64,000 bases of DNA, from contig JBMNOV010000002.1 in NCBI GenBank assembly GCA_050943255.1, positions 26,055 to 90,054 on the forward strand, written 5' to 3'. A program made the position numbers and the translations under genes. Of the stretch, positions 17,004-26,562 are shown piece after piece. Numbering within the stretch: the stretch's first letter is position 1; each line of letters opens with the position of its first letter. The DNA is from UBA4844 sp050943255 (lineage in GTDB: Bacteria > Bacillota > Syntrophomonadia > Syntrophomonadales > Syntrophomonadaceae). Under the pieces are notes generated by a model. The model searched no databases. It saw nothing but the letters and a program-made list of their open reading frames with translations, and was not told the DNA's origin.

Positions 17004-17564
17004 ATGAAAATTACTGAAAGAATTATTAAGGCTAGTCAGGAATTAGCACAGGCCAAGGGCTTTAATAATATGAAGATGGATGAACTGGCCCAACAGGCAG
17101 GGGTCAGCAAAAGAACAATTTATCGTTACTTTCGCAGCAAAGAAGAAGTTATAGAAGCCAGCCTGGATACATTTATGGCTGAAATGGACCGACAGATTGA
17201 AAATATAATGGCACAGGATTTAACCGCCTCAGATGTAATAAAAGCCGTAATTAATAACCTAATTATTTATGGGCAGTTTATAATGAACCCTATGGGGCTA
17301 AATGACCTGCGCACTTACTATCCTCATCTCTGGAAAAAAATCGATGCTTTCCGTCTGGAGCGGATCCGTATGGTGATTACTAAGTTTATTAAGCAAAGCC
17401 ATAATGCCCTATTGCATGAAACAGATCCGCGCATTGTTACCGCAGTCATCCTCGCTTCCATTCAGGCGGTTGTAAATCCAGATTTTATTTTGGAAAATAA
17501 TCTAACCTTTGAAGAAACGGCAAATCAGTTAAGTAAACTTATGATGGCATTCTTTTATTTGTAG
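17004..17564 (+). CDS. TetR-family regulator of the exporter operon
   Basis: Residues 8-55 form the TetR helix-turn-helix: AKGFNNMKMDELAQQAGVSKRTIYRYFRSKEEVI. The rest is an all-helical ligand-binding domain. It is the last gene of the operon, 15 bases behind the permease with AGGAGC as ribosome site, as CecR accompanies ybhGFSR in E. coli. It probably represses the operon through the palindrome at 12944-12972. Confidence 0.9.
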   Translation: MKITERIIKASQELAQAKGFNNMKMDELAQQAGVSKRTIYRYFRSKEEVIEASLDTFMAEMDRQIENIMAQDLTASDVIKAVINNLIIYGQFIMNPMGLNDLRTYYPHLWKKIDAFRLERIRMVITKFIKQSHNALLHETDPRIVTAVILASIQAVVNPDFILENNLTFEETANQLSKLMMAFFYL

Positions 17565-17727
17565 CCTCCAAGGCCATAACATAAGCCGGTTCATCGGCAA
17601 AGTTCACCTCTATCAGCATATCGATGCAGCTGTTGCACTCATCATTATCACCACCATGTAAAATGCCCACAATGGATTAGAGCCAATACCCTGTAAGATT
17701 TGCTTGCCGATTATTTTCTTTTTCTGA

Positions 17728-17784
17728 TTGACAACAAGTTGAGCCTAGCTTATAATGTTAGTGTACTAGGTTACTATTGCACTA
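17728..17784 (+). promoter_or_regulatory. Consensus sigma-A promoter and operator of the GntR operon
   Basis: TTGACA (17728-17733) and TATAAT (17751-17756) are exactly 17 bp apart, a perfect consensus promoter. Just downstream TAGTGTA (17759-17765) and TGCACTA (17778-17784) form an inverted repeat with one mismatch where the transcript would start. A strong promoter covered by an operator fits autorepression by the GntR protein. The 238-bp gap before it carries no gene I can support. Confidence 0.7.
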
Positions 17785-17802
17785 GGGAGGAGGTGCCTGA
17801 AT

Positions 17803-18186
17803 GTGGATTTTAATGCTTCACAGCCTATTTATAAGCAGATAATTAATGATTATAAGAAAAGACTTATCCGCGGAGAAATAAAAACTGGAGATAAGATAGC
17901 ATCACAGCGGGAATATGCGGAAAAAGCTAGAATTAACCCTAACACTGTACAGAGAGCATATCGAGAAATGGAGAACATGAATATAGTTGAGACAGTAAGA
18001 GGCCAGGGTACATTTATCAGTATATCCAGTGACAAGCTAGAGGATATTAAAATGGAAATGGCCATTCAGCTAATTGATCATTTTATTAATGAAATGGAAT
18101 CCCTGGGATTTAGCTATGAGGTTATGCTTAATCTCGTGGAACAGGAACAAGCCCAGCGAAGGAGGTTATCAGATGATAGAGTTTAA
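17803..18186 (+). CDS. GntR-family regulator, YtrA type
   Basis: The winged helix-turn-helix fills residues 8-75: QPIYKQIINDYKKRLIRGE, ASQREYAEKARINPNTVQRAYREME, VRGQGTFIS. Only about 50 helical residues follow, the short tail of the YtrA subfamily, which usually governs an ABC transporter in the same operon. Start GTG at 17803 with GGGAGGAGG ahead. It overlaps the ABC gene by 14 bases. Confidence 0.92.
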   Translation: MDFNASQPIYKQIINDYKKRLIRGEIKTGDKIASQREYAEKARINPNTVQRAYREMENMNIVETVRGQGTFISISSDKLEDIKMEMAIQLIDHFINEMESLGFSYEVMLNLVEQEQAQRRRLSDDRV

Positions 18187-18868
18187 AAACGTAACTAAGA
18201 ATTTTGGCAGTACAGTAGCATTGAATAATGTCAGTCTGGTTTTCCCACGGGGAAAAATAATTGGTCTGTTTGGCCCTAACGGAGCCGGAAAATCTACCAG
18301 TATCAAGCTTATAATAGGACTTAATCGCCCTGATGGTGGTGAAGTTTTGATTGATGGGGAAAAACCGCAAAATAAAAAACATGATGTAGCTTATCTGCCC
18401 GAGATAGACCACCTTTATTCTTGGATGAATATTGCCCAGGCCGCCGACTTTACCCGCACTTTTTATGCTGATTGGGATGAGGCCAAATACAGGGATTTAA
18501 TCAAGTTTTTAAACCTAAATGAAGATATGAATATTTCCCGTATTTCTAAAGGGCAACGGGCCAAAGCTAAGCTTCTTCTGACTGTATCCCGGCGGGCCCC
18601 TTATTTACTTATGGATGAGCCTTTGTCTGGTATCGATATATTAACCCGGGAAGAAGTTATTAATACCTTAATTCGGGATTATCGTGAGGGAGAACAGACC
18701 ATTATTATTTCCACGCATGAGATTGCTGAGGTAGAAAGCCTGGTAGATGAAGTAGTGTTTCTGAATCAGGGTCAGGTAACCCTTAATGGTAACGCTGAAG
18801 ATTTACGGGTACAAAGGGGCATGTCCTTAGTAGAATTGATGAAGGAGGCGTTTAGAAATGCCGACTAG
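18173..18868 (+). CDS. ABC transporter ATP-binding protein (YtrB/BcrA-like)
   Basis: The start is ATG 18173 (MIEFKNVTKNFGS) with AAGGAGG ahead; the frame open further upstream overlaps the regulator and is not used. Walker A GPNGAGKST, signature ISKGQRAK (an altered LSGGQ common in this group), Walker B YLLMDEPLSGID, switch ISTHEIAEVE. It is 231 residues. It works with the membrane protein that overlaps its end by 11 bases. Confidence 0.92.
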   Translation: MIEFKNVTKNFGSTVALNNVSLVFPRGKIIGLFGPNGAGKSTSIKLIIGLNRPDGGEVLIDGEKPQNKKHDVAYLPEIDHLYSWMNIAQAADFTRTFYADWDEAKYRDLIKFLNLNEDMNISRISKGQRAKAKLLLTVSRRAPYLLMDEPLSGIDILTREEVINTLIRDYREGEQTIIISTHEIAEVESLVDEVVFLNQGQVTLNGNAEDLRVQRGMSLVELMKEAFRNAD

Positions 18869-19640
18869 TATGAAAAAATTTTTAAAACTCTACTGTAAGG
18901 AAATGCATGATTTGCGTCCGGAAATTCTGGTAATAATTATTACCACATTAGTCATTGACGTTTACTTTTATTTTAAATTTCAGGATATGCCGAGTATAGT
19001 TATTGGACCATTGGTGATGATTTTAGGATTAGCGTCATTACTGCCCTTTATCTCCTCTTTTAAACTGCTTAACCGGGAATTCAGTACTAATACGGCCTAT
19101 TTGTTATTATCGCTGCCAGTTAAAGGAGGCAGTATATTAGGTTCTAAACTACTGGCTTTGCTTAGCCAGTATGTTATAGGCACTTTAGTTGTGGGTATAG
19201 CAGGAGTAATTCTAATATCTTTGTTATTTCCTGAACCAGGATTGGAGGAAGTTATAAGCCAGGCACAGGCAGCAGGAATAGACATTAATCTGCAATCACT
19301 ATTCAGCATGGTAGGATTATTCTATTTAATGAGTATTGTGAGTATTGCCTATGCCATTGTTATAAGTTTCTTTAGCCAATTAACAGGAAAGCTCGTAAAA
19401 CGTTTTTCCGGTCTTATAACGGTTATCATCTTCCTAGCCACTTTCTGGTTAATGGGTAAATTATTGACCCCGCTCTGGCAGCAATTGGGCAATTTCACCC
19501 ATTATTATATGAATAATCATAGTTTCAGTGTAGCCGCATTTAATGGAATAATGGGTCTTAATACCTTAATTATTTTGCTGGGTACAGCCCTGGTGTTTCT
19601 GGCAGCTGTGCTGATTTATAATCACAGGATTGAATTATAA
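18858..19640 (+). CDS. ABC-2-like permease of the GntR-regulated transporter
   Basis: A 260-residue protein with six predicted helices, the first at about 24-40 and the last pair at 180-255, with the cytoplasmic stretch LNREFSTNTAYLLLSLPVKG typical of bacitracin/lantibiotic-type ABC-2 permeases. It has an AAGGAGG ribosome site. Substrate unknown; the operon layout (regulator, ATPase, permease) is that of cell-wall-antibiotic responsive systems. Confidence 0.85.
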   Translation: MPTSMKKFLKLYCKEMHDLRPEILVIIITTLVIDVYFYFKFQDMPSIVIGPLVMILGLASLLPFISSFKLLNREFSTNTAYLLLSLPVKGGSILGSKLLALLSQYVIGTLVVGIAGVILISLLFPEPGLEEVISQAQAAGIDINLQSLFSMVGLFYLMSIVSIAYAIVISFFSQLTGKLVKRFSGLITVIIFLATFWLMGKLLTPLWQQLGNFTHYYMNNHSFSVAAFNGIMGLNTLIILLGTALVFLAAVLIYNHRIEL

Positions 19641-19644
19641 GAGT

Positions 19645-19695
19645 AAAGTCAGGAGTAAAGCAAAAGACTTTACCCCTGACTTTGGCCCTGACTTT
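19645..19695. repeat. Hairpin with repeated CCCTGACTTT behind the GntR operon
   Basis: AAAGTCAGG (19645-19653) pairs with CCTGACTTT (19675-19683), and the inner AGTAAAG with CTTTAC. CCCTGACTTT is repeated at 19686-19695. No T-run follows, so it may act as a mobile REP-like element or a weak terminator. Confidence 0.45.
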
Positions 19696-19812
19696 AGGCG
19701 ATTGCTGTATTCACCCCAGAATATCATGCAACTTTAAAGAACTTTCCCTTTGGGTTACGTAATAAATAATATTTTCCAGTATACATGAAGGATGTTAGAA
19801 GTATCTCTATTC

Positions 19813-20670
19813 CTACTCAATTGCTGATGTTTTTAACGAATTTATAATTAAATCACATTGTCCAGCTTGGTTATCATCAATTAAATCTTTGCTGACCGCA
19901 AAAACACATAAATAAATCCCGTCGTCTAATAATTTATAAGCATGGATATTAATAGTTCCTTCTTCCTCGTATACAACCCCCGCGATTACACCTTCGATAA
20001 AAGTACTGACTTCGTTTTTATCTGCATATTCCTTAAAGCATTCTTCAGCAAACTCATTAAAATTACTTGCGTTGATACCTTCTGCTGGGTCAGCCCAACC
20101 TACGAGACCAAAAATACTTTGGTAAGCAGATATTTCTACTCCTTCGACTGTTTCATCATCAACTACCCAATCAGCAGGAAGAATCATTTCAAAGCCTTGA
20201 TCTTTATTAATATATGTTTTCAGGGAAATAGTAATACCTTGTGTAGCTGCATTATAATCTACTTTTGAACCAAGACTTTCACTGATGAACCTTATCGGAA
20301 CCATAGTGCTTCCATTTACTATTTGAGCTGGTATATCAATATTTGTTTTATCCCCATTAATAACTGCATAGTTTAGGCCAACCGGTACTTCAATAATTTG
20401 GTCTGCAAGAACTACAGTTGCCGTACGCGAATCACCATCCCACTGAACATCGCAGCCAAAAGCATCGCCGATAAACCTTAGAGGAACCAGAGTTCTGCCA
20501 TCAGTTACCTGCGCTGGAGTAGACATGGTAACACTCTGTCCATTGATTTGTGCTTGAGTACTCCCTATAACCAGATTAATGCTTTTGTCAATTATTTCAG
20601 CACTGGCTGTCCCCGCAAAGATAAATACCATCATTAGCAAAGTAATTAAAAATAATAATGATTTCCTCAT
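19813..20670 (-). CDS. Secreted protein with copper amine oxidase N-terminal (stalk) domain
   Basis: I use ATG 20670 (MRKSLLFLITLLM), which opens a classical signal peptide with cleavage near TASA-EII; the upstream TTG overlaps the AAGGGG ribosome site. Two CAO-N repeats follow: DGRTLVPLRFIGDAFG and NGSTMVPIRFISESLG, each with a beta segment. The last 120 residues (NKDQGFEMILPADWVVDD ...) resemble PsbP/lipoprotein-like domains that follow such stalks. The role is not known; the stalk domain is a common cell-surface module in Clostridia. Confidence 0.82.
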   Translation of the reverse strand: MRKSLLFLITLLMMVFIFAGTASAEIIDKSINLVIGSTQAQINGQSVTMSTPAQVTDGRTLVPLRFIGDAFGCDVQWDGDSRTATVVLADQIIEVPVGLNYAVINGDKTNIDIPAQIVNGSTMVPIRFISESLGSKVDYNAATQGITISLKTYINKDQGFEMILPADWVVDDETVEGVEISAYQSIFGLVGWADPAEGINASNFNEFAEECFKEYADKNEVSTFIEGVIAGVVYEEEGTINIHAYKLLDDGIYLCVFAVSKDLIDDNQAGQCDLIINSLKTSAIE

Positions 20671-21148
20671 AATAAATTTTTTACCCCTTTCTAATTGCAA
20701 ACTTCCGTTTCGTAGTCCTGTCCTAACATCTTAATTGCGGCCACAAATAAATCCATAAGATAATTTTAATTTAACTTCGATAAAATCCCCCCATAGTTAA
20801 ATTTACAGAGTTTTTTGGCCAAAACGAAACTCTTAATCCAGATTATACCCTATGCCAATTCCTAATTCACCACTATTTCCTTAAAAATAAGGACTTTTAT
20901 AATAGATAGTGTAGCCTTTTGGCTTGGTATCTTAGCCCTACATTTCTTTATTACATTTGAGTTCATTTCCAATAATATGGTTAATTGCTAACCATTTTAG
21001 GGAACAGCACATTAGTTTAGCCCACAGTCTTACGTTCTTTGCTAAAATTTCATTATTTATATAACGATTCGATATTTTTTATGTAAAAAAAACCGAGCAT
21101 ATATAAACTAGCTTTAGTAATATGTAGGTATGCAAAGGAGTAGGGATA
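20671..21148. other. Gene-free gap with one palindrome
   Basis: This AT-rich stretch between divergent genes holds no frame I can support. The palindrome AGAGTTT...TTGGCCAA...AAACTCT (20807-20833) is the only clear structure; it could be an operator or a small hairpin. The promoters of both flanking genes must lie here. Confidence 0.4.
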
Positions 21149-22012
21149 ATGTTAAATAAATTAAATCATGTAATTGATTATATTGAAGATCATTTAACCG
21201 ATGAGCTATCACCTAAAATAATTTCTGAGTATGCTGGAGTTTCTGATTATCACTTTAGAAAGATATTTTTTTATCTTTCAGGATTGACGCTTAGCGAATA
21301 CATCAAAAATAGAAAATTGTCGGAAGCCAATAAGGATTTACTTAATGGAGAAAAAGTAACGGATGTCGCTTTTAAATATGGTTATCAGTCAATAGACGGC
21401 TTTACTCGAGCATTTAAAAAATGGAATGGGTCTTTACCCTCAGATGTATTTAAAAAAGGCATAAGTAAATCGTTTCCCAAACTTTCTTTCGTGATAACCG
21501 TCAAGGGAGGAATTACTATGGAATTTCGAATTGAAGACAAACCAGCGTTTAGCTTAGTTGGTGTAAGTAAACGTGTTCCTATGCAATTTGCAGGTGTTAA
21601 TAACGAGATACTAAAGTTGGCAGAAAGCATAACGGACAAACAAAAAGAAGAGATGCATTCTCTGCAAAATATAGCGCCTTATGAAATTGTCAATGCATCT
21701 TATGATGCTGACGCTAATTTCTTAAAAGAAGAAGGATATTTAACTCACTTGATAGGGGTTTTAACGACTGAAAAACAAGTTAGTGATCTATTAGAAAAAG
21801 TGCCAGTAGAAGCCTGTACTTGGGCCATATTCCCCAACGAAGGCCCATTTCCTTCTACATTACAACAAACAATGGCAAAAATATATTCAGAGTGGCTTCC
21901 TTCTTCCAATTACGAAGTAATCAATGCCCCTTCTTTTTCATTTACTAAAATGGATGCAAATAAAAAAGATTACGCTTATAGTGAAATTTGGATTCCTGTT
22001 CAGAAGAAGTAA
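21149..22012 (+). CDS. AraC-family regulator with GyrI-like ligand-binding domain
   Basis: Residues 8-105 contain two AraC helix-turn-helix units (LSPKIISEYAGVSDYHFRKIF and DVAFKYGYQSIDGFTRAFKKW). Residues 125-287 are a GyrI/Bac_rhamnosid-type effector domain (MEFRIEDKPAFSLVGVSKRV ... YSEIWIPVQKK). Such AraC-GyrI fusions sense small, often cationic or hydrophobic compounds. AAAGGAG precedes the ATG by 8-9 bases. It stands alone; its targets are not visible. Confidence 0.9.
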   Translation: MLNKLNHVIDYIEDHLTDELSPKIISEYAGVSDYHFRKIFFYLSGLTLSEYIKNRKLSEANKDLLNGEKVTDVAFKYGYQSIDGFTRAFKKWNGSLPSDVFKKGISKSFPKLSFVITVKGGITMEFRIEDKPAFSLVGVSKRVPMQFAGVNNEILKLAESITDKQKEEMHSLQNIAPYEIVNASYDADANFLKEEGYLTHLIGVLTTEKQVSDLLEKVPVEACTWAIFPNEGPFPSTLQQTMAKIYSEWLPSSNYEVINAPSFSFTKMDANKKDYAYSEIWIPVQKK

Positions 22013-22222
22013 AACTAACAATCTGTTAAACTTGCACAGGCTTCATTTATAATTTACTATCAGCTTGAATGCTTAGACAGAAAGATATTTCTCAGGGCGT
22101 CGGCCAGAATTACCTTCTCTTTGTCGTTTAGGTTCTTAGGATCGACACCCGGTTTTCTTTACAATAAATTTCACTCGCTTATTACATTTGTTGGCCAATA
22201 ACAATAATGAAAGAACTGTCCC

Positions 22223-24184
22223 TTAGCTTAAAATAGGGTAATACTTTCTAAAGAACGTGGAAATATTACCCAGAAAGTAGTTCCCTGGGGACCAGTATCC
22301 ACTTTTATTTTCGCTTGATGCCTGGCAGCAATACGGTAACATACTGCCAAACCCAAACCTGTTTCCATTTTCTTTAGTAGTTAAGAAGGGAGTACCCAGA
22401 TTTTTGAGCATTAGTTGATCAAGTCCTGGACCTTCATCCCGGATAAACAAGAGGGCATTATCATTCTCGGAACGGATACCAATAGTGAGAGTTCCACCAG
22501 TTGACATTGCTTCAATACCGTTACGGGTTAAATTAAGAATGAGCTGGCGAATCTCTTTTTCATCAATAAATACCAGGGGAGCGTCATCTAGATCTAGTTT
22601 GACCTGTATATCTGAATACCGGGCATCTGCCAGTATCATAGGTTGCAGGGATTCTATGATTTCATGCAGGTGGCAGGATCTTAAGTCTAAGGGTTTATCC
22701 TTGGCCATACCCAGGTAGTCAGAAATAATGGTGTTGGCACGGTCAAGTTCCTCAATCATCAAGTCATAATAATCTTGGTTTGAACTATCTTCTTTGCTCT
22801 TAAGCATTTGCAGGAAACCTCTTATCGAAGTCATAGGGTTCCTGATCTCATGACCAATTGAGGCAGCCATTTCTCCAACCAAGTTTAGGCGGTCAAGTCG
22901 AGATAGTTCGCGTTCAAAATGCTCAGACTCTTTACGCTGGGTGATATCTTCCATAGTTCCTTCATAATAGAGAATTTCGCCTTTATCATCAAGTACTACC
23001 CTGATATTTTCCGAAACCCAGATAACCGTACCATCTCGGCGGCTTACCTGATGCTCAAATTCATTCCTTTGCGTTTTGCCATTTAATATACTTTTATAAT
23101 CAATACTGGATTTTAGGTTAAGTAATTCTTCAGGTTTATTATACCCCAGGATATGTGCCATTGCTGGGTTAACTATCAGATAGTGACCGTCACAGGCTAC
23201 CCGAAAAATCCCTTCGGTCGCATTTTCGAAAATGGAGCGATATTGCTGTTCGGCCTTCTGTAGTTCTGCAAATAACCTGGCGTTGTCCAGTGCACTAGCT
23301 GCAGCAATCGCCAGGATCTCCAGGGTCTTGATCTTTTCTGGAGGAAAAGCAGAAAGTTTCGTTGAACCAACATTCAATACCCCCACACACTTACCCCCAT
23401 TTAGAAGTGGAATATTAATTACTGATTCAATCTCAGGAATGGGTAGTAAGGGTGAATATTGGGTATTTTTTTCAGCTCCCTCGACCAATCCCTGGGGGGC
23501 GGGAACCAGTTGCCCTACAATACTTTCCGAATATCGACCCCGGGCAATGGCTACATATAGTTCATTATTGGCATCAGCTGGCAGCAAAATTAATACCTCA
23601 TTTGCCCCACTTTGATCAATAACTGTATCAACAAGCTTATTAAGAATAATGTTAATGTCAAGGGTACGGGAAATAGTCATAGCAAGGTCATAAATCGCCA
23701 TGCTCTCGCGCAGCTGTAGGTTCTCATTTTTTAGATGGTTTATTTCTAGAGCACGAGATAATACTGGCAAGAGAATGTCCATTTTAAATGGTTTTAACAC
23801 GTAGTCAAACGCCCCTAATTTCATCGTTTCTACCGCTGAATGAACTGTAGCATATCCGGTCATAATGATGCTAATCATATGGGGGCTTATTATGCGAGAT
23901 TTTTTTAGGAATTCTATTCCATCCATTTCGGGCATCATTAAATCAAGCAAAAGAATATCAAAGTCCTGTTCTTGTAAGGCTTTTAATGCTTTGATAGCAG
24001 ATGAAAAGCCAGAGGCTTCATACCCCCTATTTCTCAGGGCTTCACACAATGCGTCCACTAGTTGAATTTCATCGTCAACAATCAGAACTGTAATTAAATC
24101 TGTAGTATTCAGTGTACTCAACCTCCGGAAATGTAAATTAAATATTCTATTGTAACGACCAAAAAAATAACTGTAGGGAAACAT
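22223..24184 (-). pseudogene. Response regulator-GAF-PAS-histidine kinase with a frameshift in the ATPase domain
   Basis: Order: receiver domain (about 30-145; DDE pair, LLLDLMMPEMDGIEF, Lys in LKPFK), GAF (about 170-310), PAS (about 320-440), HisKA with H-box IGHEIRNPMTSIRGF and HATPase to residue 610. After the sequence TPFLTTKENG the frame goes wrong: one extra base in a run of three A on the coding strand (plus 22362-22364) turns the expected TGLGLAVCYRIAARHQ (G2 box) and TTFWVIFP into unrelated residues. Removing it restores a normal ending with TAA at 22228-22230. Start is uncertain: ATG 24184 has AAGGGAG ahead but adds 28 odd residues before the receiver domain; a CTG nearer the domain is possible. 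Last gene of the stressosome operon. Confidence 0.85.
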
Positions 24185-24248
24185 CTACGCTCCCTTGGAA
24201 ATGTGATTTAAAGTTTTCAGTGCCTTTCAGAAAATCTATGTCTATTCC

Positions 24249-25058
24249 TTAATTGTCAATATAAGGAATTTTTATCGAAACGGTTGTACCTTGATCAACA
24301 TTGCTGGTAATATTCATTACACCATGATGATCGGTTACAATGCGACTGCAAATGGGCAAGCCCAACCCTGTTCCTTTACCATCTGGCTTGGTAGAATAAA
24401 ACGGCTCAGTCACCTTGGACAAAATTTGAGGTTTAATACCTATACCGGTATCTTTAATATGAATAGCCACCCAGTCAGTTTGAGCATGTTCTACATTAAC
24501 CTGAATGGTTAGAGTACCACCTTCAGGCATAGCATCAATGGCATTGGTAAAAAGGTTGATAAAGAGCTGTCGAAGCTCCTGATGATCACCGTAAATCATT
24601 GGTATGGACGACTGGAAATCACATATTACCCTGATCCGGTTACTTCGAAAGTGATAGCTGATAAGCTCCACAGCGTCTTCTATCTCCTGGCAGACATTTA
24701 CTGTAGATACCTGCCGCTGTTTACGGCGGCTGAAATCAAGTAATTCTGAGATTAGGGTAGCCATACGATCAATTTCACTGGATATTATTTTTAATGTTCT
24801 TTGTTTGGGGTCATCGGGGGAAATCTGAGCAACCAGCGATTCAACCCGCAGGCTCAAAGTGGTTAGGGGGTTATTAAGTTCATGAGCAATACTAGCTGCT
24901 AGCTCTCCCATTGTCGCCAGCCGAGCCGCTTGTAACAGTTGTTGATTTATGGCCTGGACTTCCTCATTCTTTTTCTCCACCTCCATGGTCAAAGCGAGAA
25001 GGCCGCGATTAGTTTCATTTAGTTCTTCCTGCAGCATTCGGTTTTGCTCAAGTACCAA
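24249..25058 (-). CDS. Cytoplasmic histidine kinase of the stressosome operon
   Basis: No membrane or sensor domain is visible: a coiled coil (1-45) leads to the H-box SIAHELNNPLTTLS and a complete HATPase (LFINLFTNAIDAMPEGG, IKDTGIGIKP, GKGTGLGLPICSRIV). No ATG is in frame; TTG 25058 is one option, but the frame is open further up to the TGA of the phosphatase gene, with KSIIKELKEKLDL readable, so a non-standard start close to GGGGTGA is possible. It probably takes its input from the stressosome and signals to the following receiver-kinase. Confidence 0.85.
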   Translation of the reverse strand: MVLEQNRMLQEELNETNRGLLALTMEVEKKNEEVQAINQQLLQAARLATMGELAASIAHELNNPLTTLSLRVESLVAQISPDDPKQRTLKIISSEIDRMATLISELLDFSRRKQRQVSTVNVCQEIEDAVELISYHFRSNRIRVICDFQSSIPMIYGDHQELRQLFINLFTNAIDAMPEGGTLTIQVNVEHAQTDWVAIHIKDTGIGIKPQILSKVTEPFYSTKPDGKGTGLGLPICSRIVTDHHGVMNITSNVDQGTTVSIKIPYIDN

Positions 25059-25112
25059 ATCCAGCTTTTCTTTTAACTCTTTAATAATGCTCTTTTTATC
25101 GAATATGACTGC

Positions 25113-26147
25113 TCACCCCGCTTGCATTTTGCTATTTCTAGCCACAATGACTGAAGCATCATCATCATCTCGGGCAAGTTTCCGCAGCAGGTACTGAGCA
25201 GTATAATTAGCTGATGCTTTAGCCAGTTGGGGAAAATCTGACCACCTCCAGGTTGTTGCCAAACCGTCGGTGTGAAGAACCAGTACCATTGATGGTTCCC
25301 AACAGTATTCAGCAGCAATAGGATCGGGTGCATTAAATCCAACAATTCCGCGTTGTACTGGGAAACTTATCGGGTTCGGGTAACCAAAAACCCGAGCTGA
25401 GATATTACCAACGCGGACAAAGGTTAATCTTACACCACCTTTACCCCAATTAAACCGGGCTAGGGCCATTACCACCCCCCGGGTGCTCCGGCAAGCCTTT
25501 CCCGCCCCATGAAAAATCATGGGCAGGGGCTGATCATAATGGGCTTCAATATATTCTTGGGCAATTCTAGCAGCCTGGTGTGCATATTTCCCATGTCCTA
25601 AACCATCGATTAGCGCTAACAAAGCAGAGTTATTCCATTGCCTGATGATAAAACTGTCACCGTTAAATACCATACCTGGTCGTGCCCGGGAGGCTGAACC
25701 AAAAGAAAGCGGACAGCTTACTACTTCCGGGGAGTGTTCACGCCATTTTAGGCAAGTTACCAATGTGCCGGTTTGACCCTCAGTCCTGGATTCGATATAA
25801 AATTCGTCCATCAGCCGTTTTATAGTACCCAGACCGTAGCCAAGGGTACCTGAGGTTGAAAAACCATCAATTAACGCTTTCTCCACTTCTGCAATTCCTG
25901 GCCCATTGTCCTGGGAATCTATTTTTATTCCTAATTTGGTACCATTATTAAATCCAGTAAAAATCAATTGCCCGCCTCCGGCATGTCTGACCAGGTTAGA
26001 AGATAGCTCGCTTACGACAATGGCTAGATCTTCACTCTCTTTCAGGCTGAAACCTAAATCGACGGCCATAGACCTAACCAGACGTCTGGCCTCATAGGCA
26101 TCACTAGAATGAGAGACCTGCAATACATACTTTGCGGGAAGGAGCAT
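25113..26147 (-). CDS. RsbT-like ATPase fused to SpoIIE/RsbX-like PP2C phosphatase
   Basis: Residues 1-135 form a GHKL ATPase like RsbT (LAIVVSELSSNLVRHAGGG, DNGPGIAEVEKAL, GLGTIKRLMDEF). Residues 145-340 are a PP2C/SpoIIE phosphatase (IRQWNNSALLALIDGLGHG with the metal Asp, VLHTDGLAT, RDDDDASVIVAR). In Bacillus RsbX resets the stressosome by dephosphorylating RsbR and RsbS. The fusion of a kinase-like and a phosphatase unit would give one protein acting at both steps. It starts 8 bases past the RsbT gene with AGAGGTGA as ribosome site. Confidence 0.9.
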   Translation of the reverse strand: MLLPAKYVLQVSHSSDAYEARRLVRSMAVDLGFSLKESEDLAIVVSELSSNLVRHAGGGQLIFTGFNNGTKLGIKIDSQDNGPGIAEVEKALIDGFSTSGTLGYGLGTIKRLMDEFYIESRTEGQTGTLVTCLKWREHSPEVVSCPLSFGSASRARPGMVFNGDSFIIRQWNNSALLALIDGLGHGKYAHQAARIAQEYIEAHYDQPLPMIFHGAGKACRSTRGVVMALARFNWGKGGVRLTFVRVGNISARVFGYPNPISFPVQRGIVGFNAPDPIAAEYCWEPSMVLVLHTDGLATTWRWSDFPQLAKASANYTAQYLLRKLARDDDDASVIVARNSKMQAG

Positions 26148-26154
26148 TTTTATA

Positions 26155-26559
26155 TCACCTCTGCCATTTAGTAATTATTACAATAGTGCCTTCTCCAACT
26201 CGAGATTCTATTTTCATTTCATCCATTAATCTTTGCGCACCGGGAAGACCCAGACCAAGACCCTGGCTGGTAGAAAAGCCTTCTTGCATAACCTGTTTCA
26301 GGTTGGTAATACCAGGACCATGATCTTCAAAGGTCAACTCAATTCCCTTGGCAGCATTTCTTTCAAGGATACGCCAACGCATCAGCCCTAAGCCAGCATA
26401 TAGATAAATATTGCGTGCCAGCTCTGAAGCTGCAGTGACAATACGCGTAATATTGGTAAGGCTGAAATTTAATTTTTCACATTCCTCACGGACAGTCTTC
26501 CTTACCAGAATAATATCGCTCTCGTGCCTGATAGCTACTTCCCCATTAATATCAGCCAT
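26155..26559 (-). CDS. rsbT: RsbT-type serine/threonine kinase of the stressosome
   Basis: A 134-residue GHKL kinase with the N-box IVTAASELARNIYLYAGLG, G1 FEDHGPGITN and G2 GLGLGLPGAQRLMDEM; this length and box spacing are those of RsbT rather than RsbW. RsbT phosphorylates RsbS and RsbR on stress, leaves the complex and switches on a downstream target. It lies between rsbS (3 bases) and the phosphatase gene. Confidence 0.92.
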   Translation of the reverse strand: MADINGEVAIRHESDIILVRKTVREECEKLNFSLTNITRIVTAASELARNIYLYAGLGLMRWRILERNAAKGIELTFEDHGPGITNLKQVMQEGFSTSQGLGLGLPGAQRLMDEMKIESRVGEGTIVIITKWQR

Positions 26560-26562
26560 TAT

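Noticed and set aside
17565..17727. Possible gene remnants on the minus strand behind TetR
   Set aside because: Two different frames look protein-like for about 30 codons each (one hydrophobic, one with DECNSC), but neither has a start or a family I recognise.
22040..22165. Short minus-strand frame reading PGVDPKNLNDKEKVILADAL
   Set aside because: About 30 codons without a start and no firm family; could be a transposase remnant but not supported.
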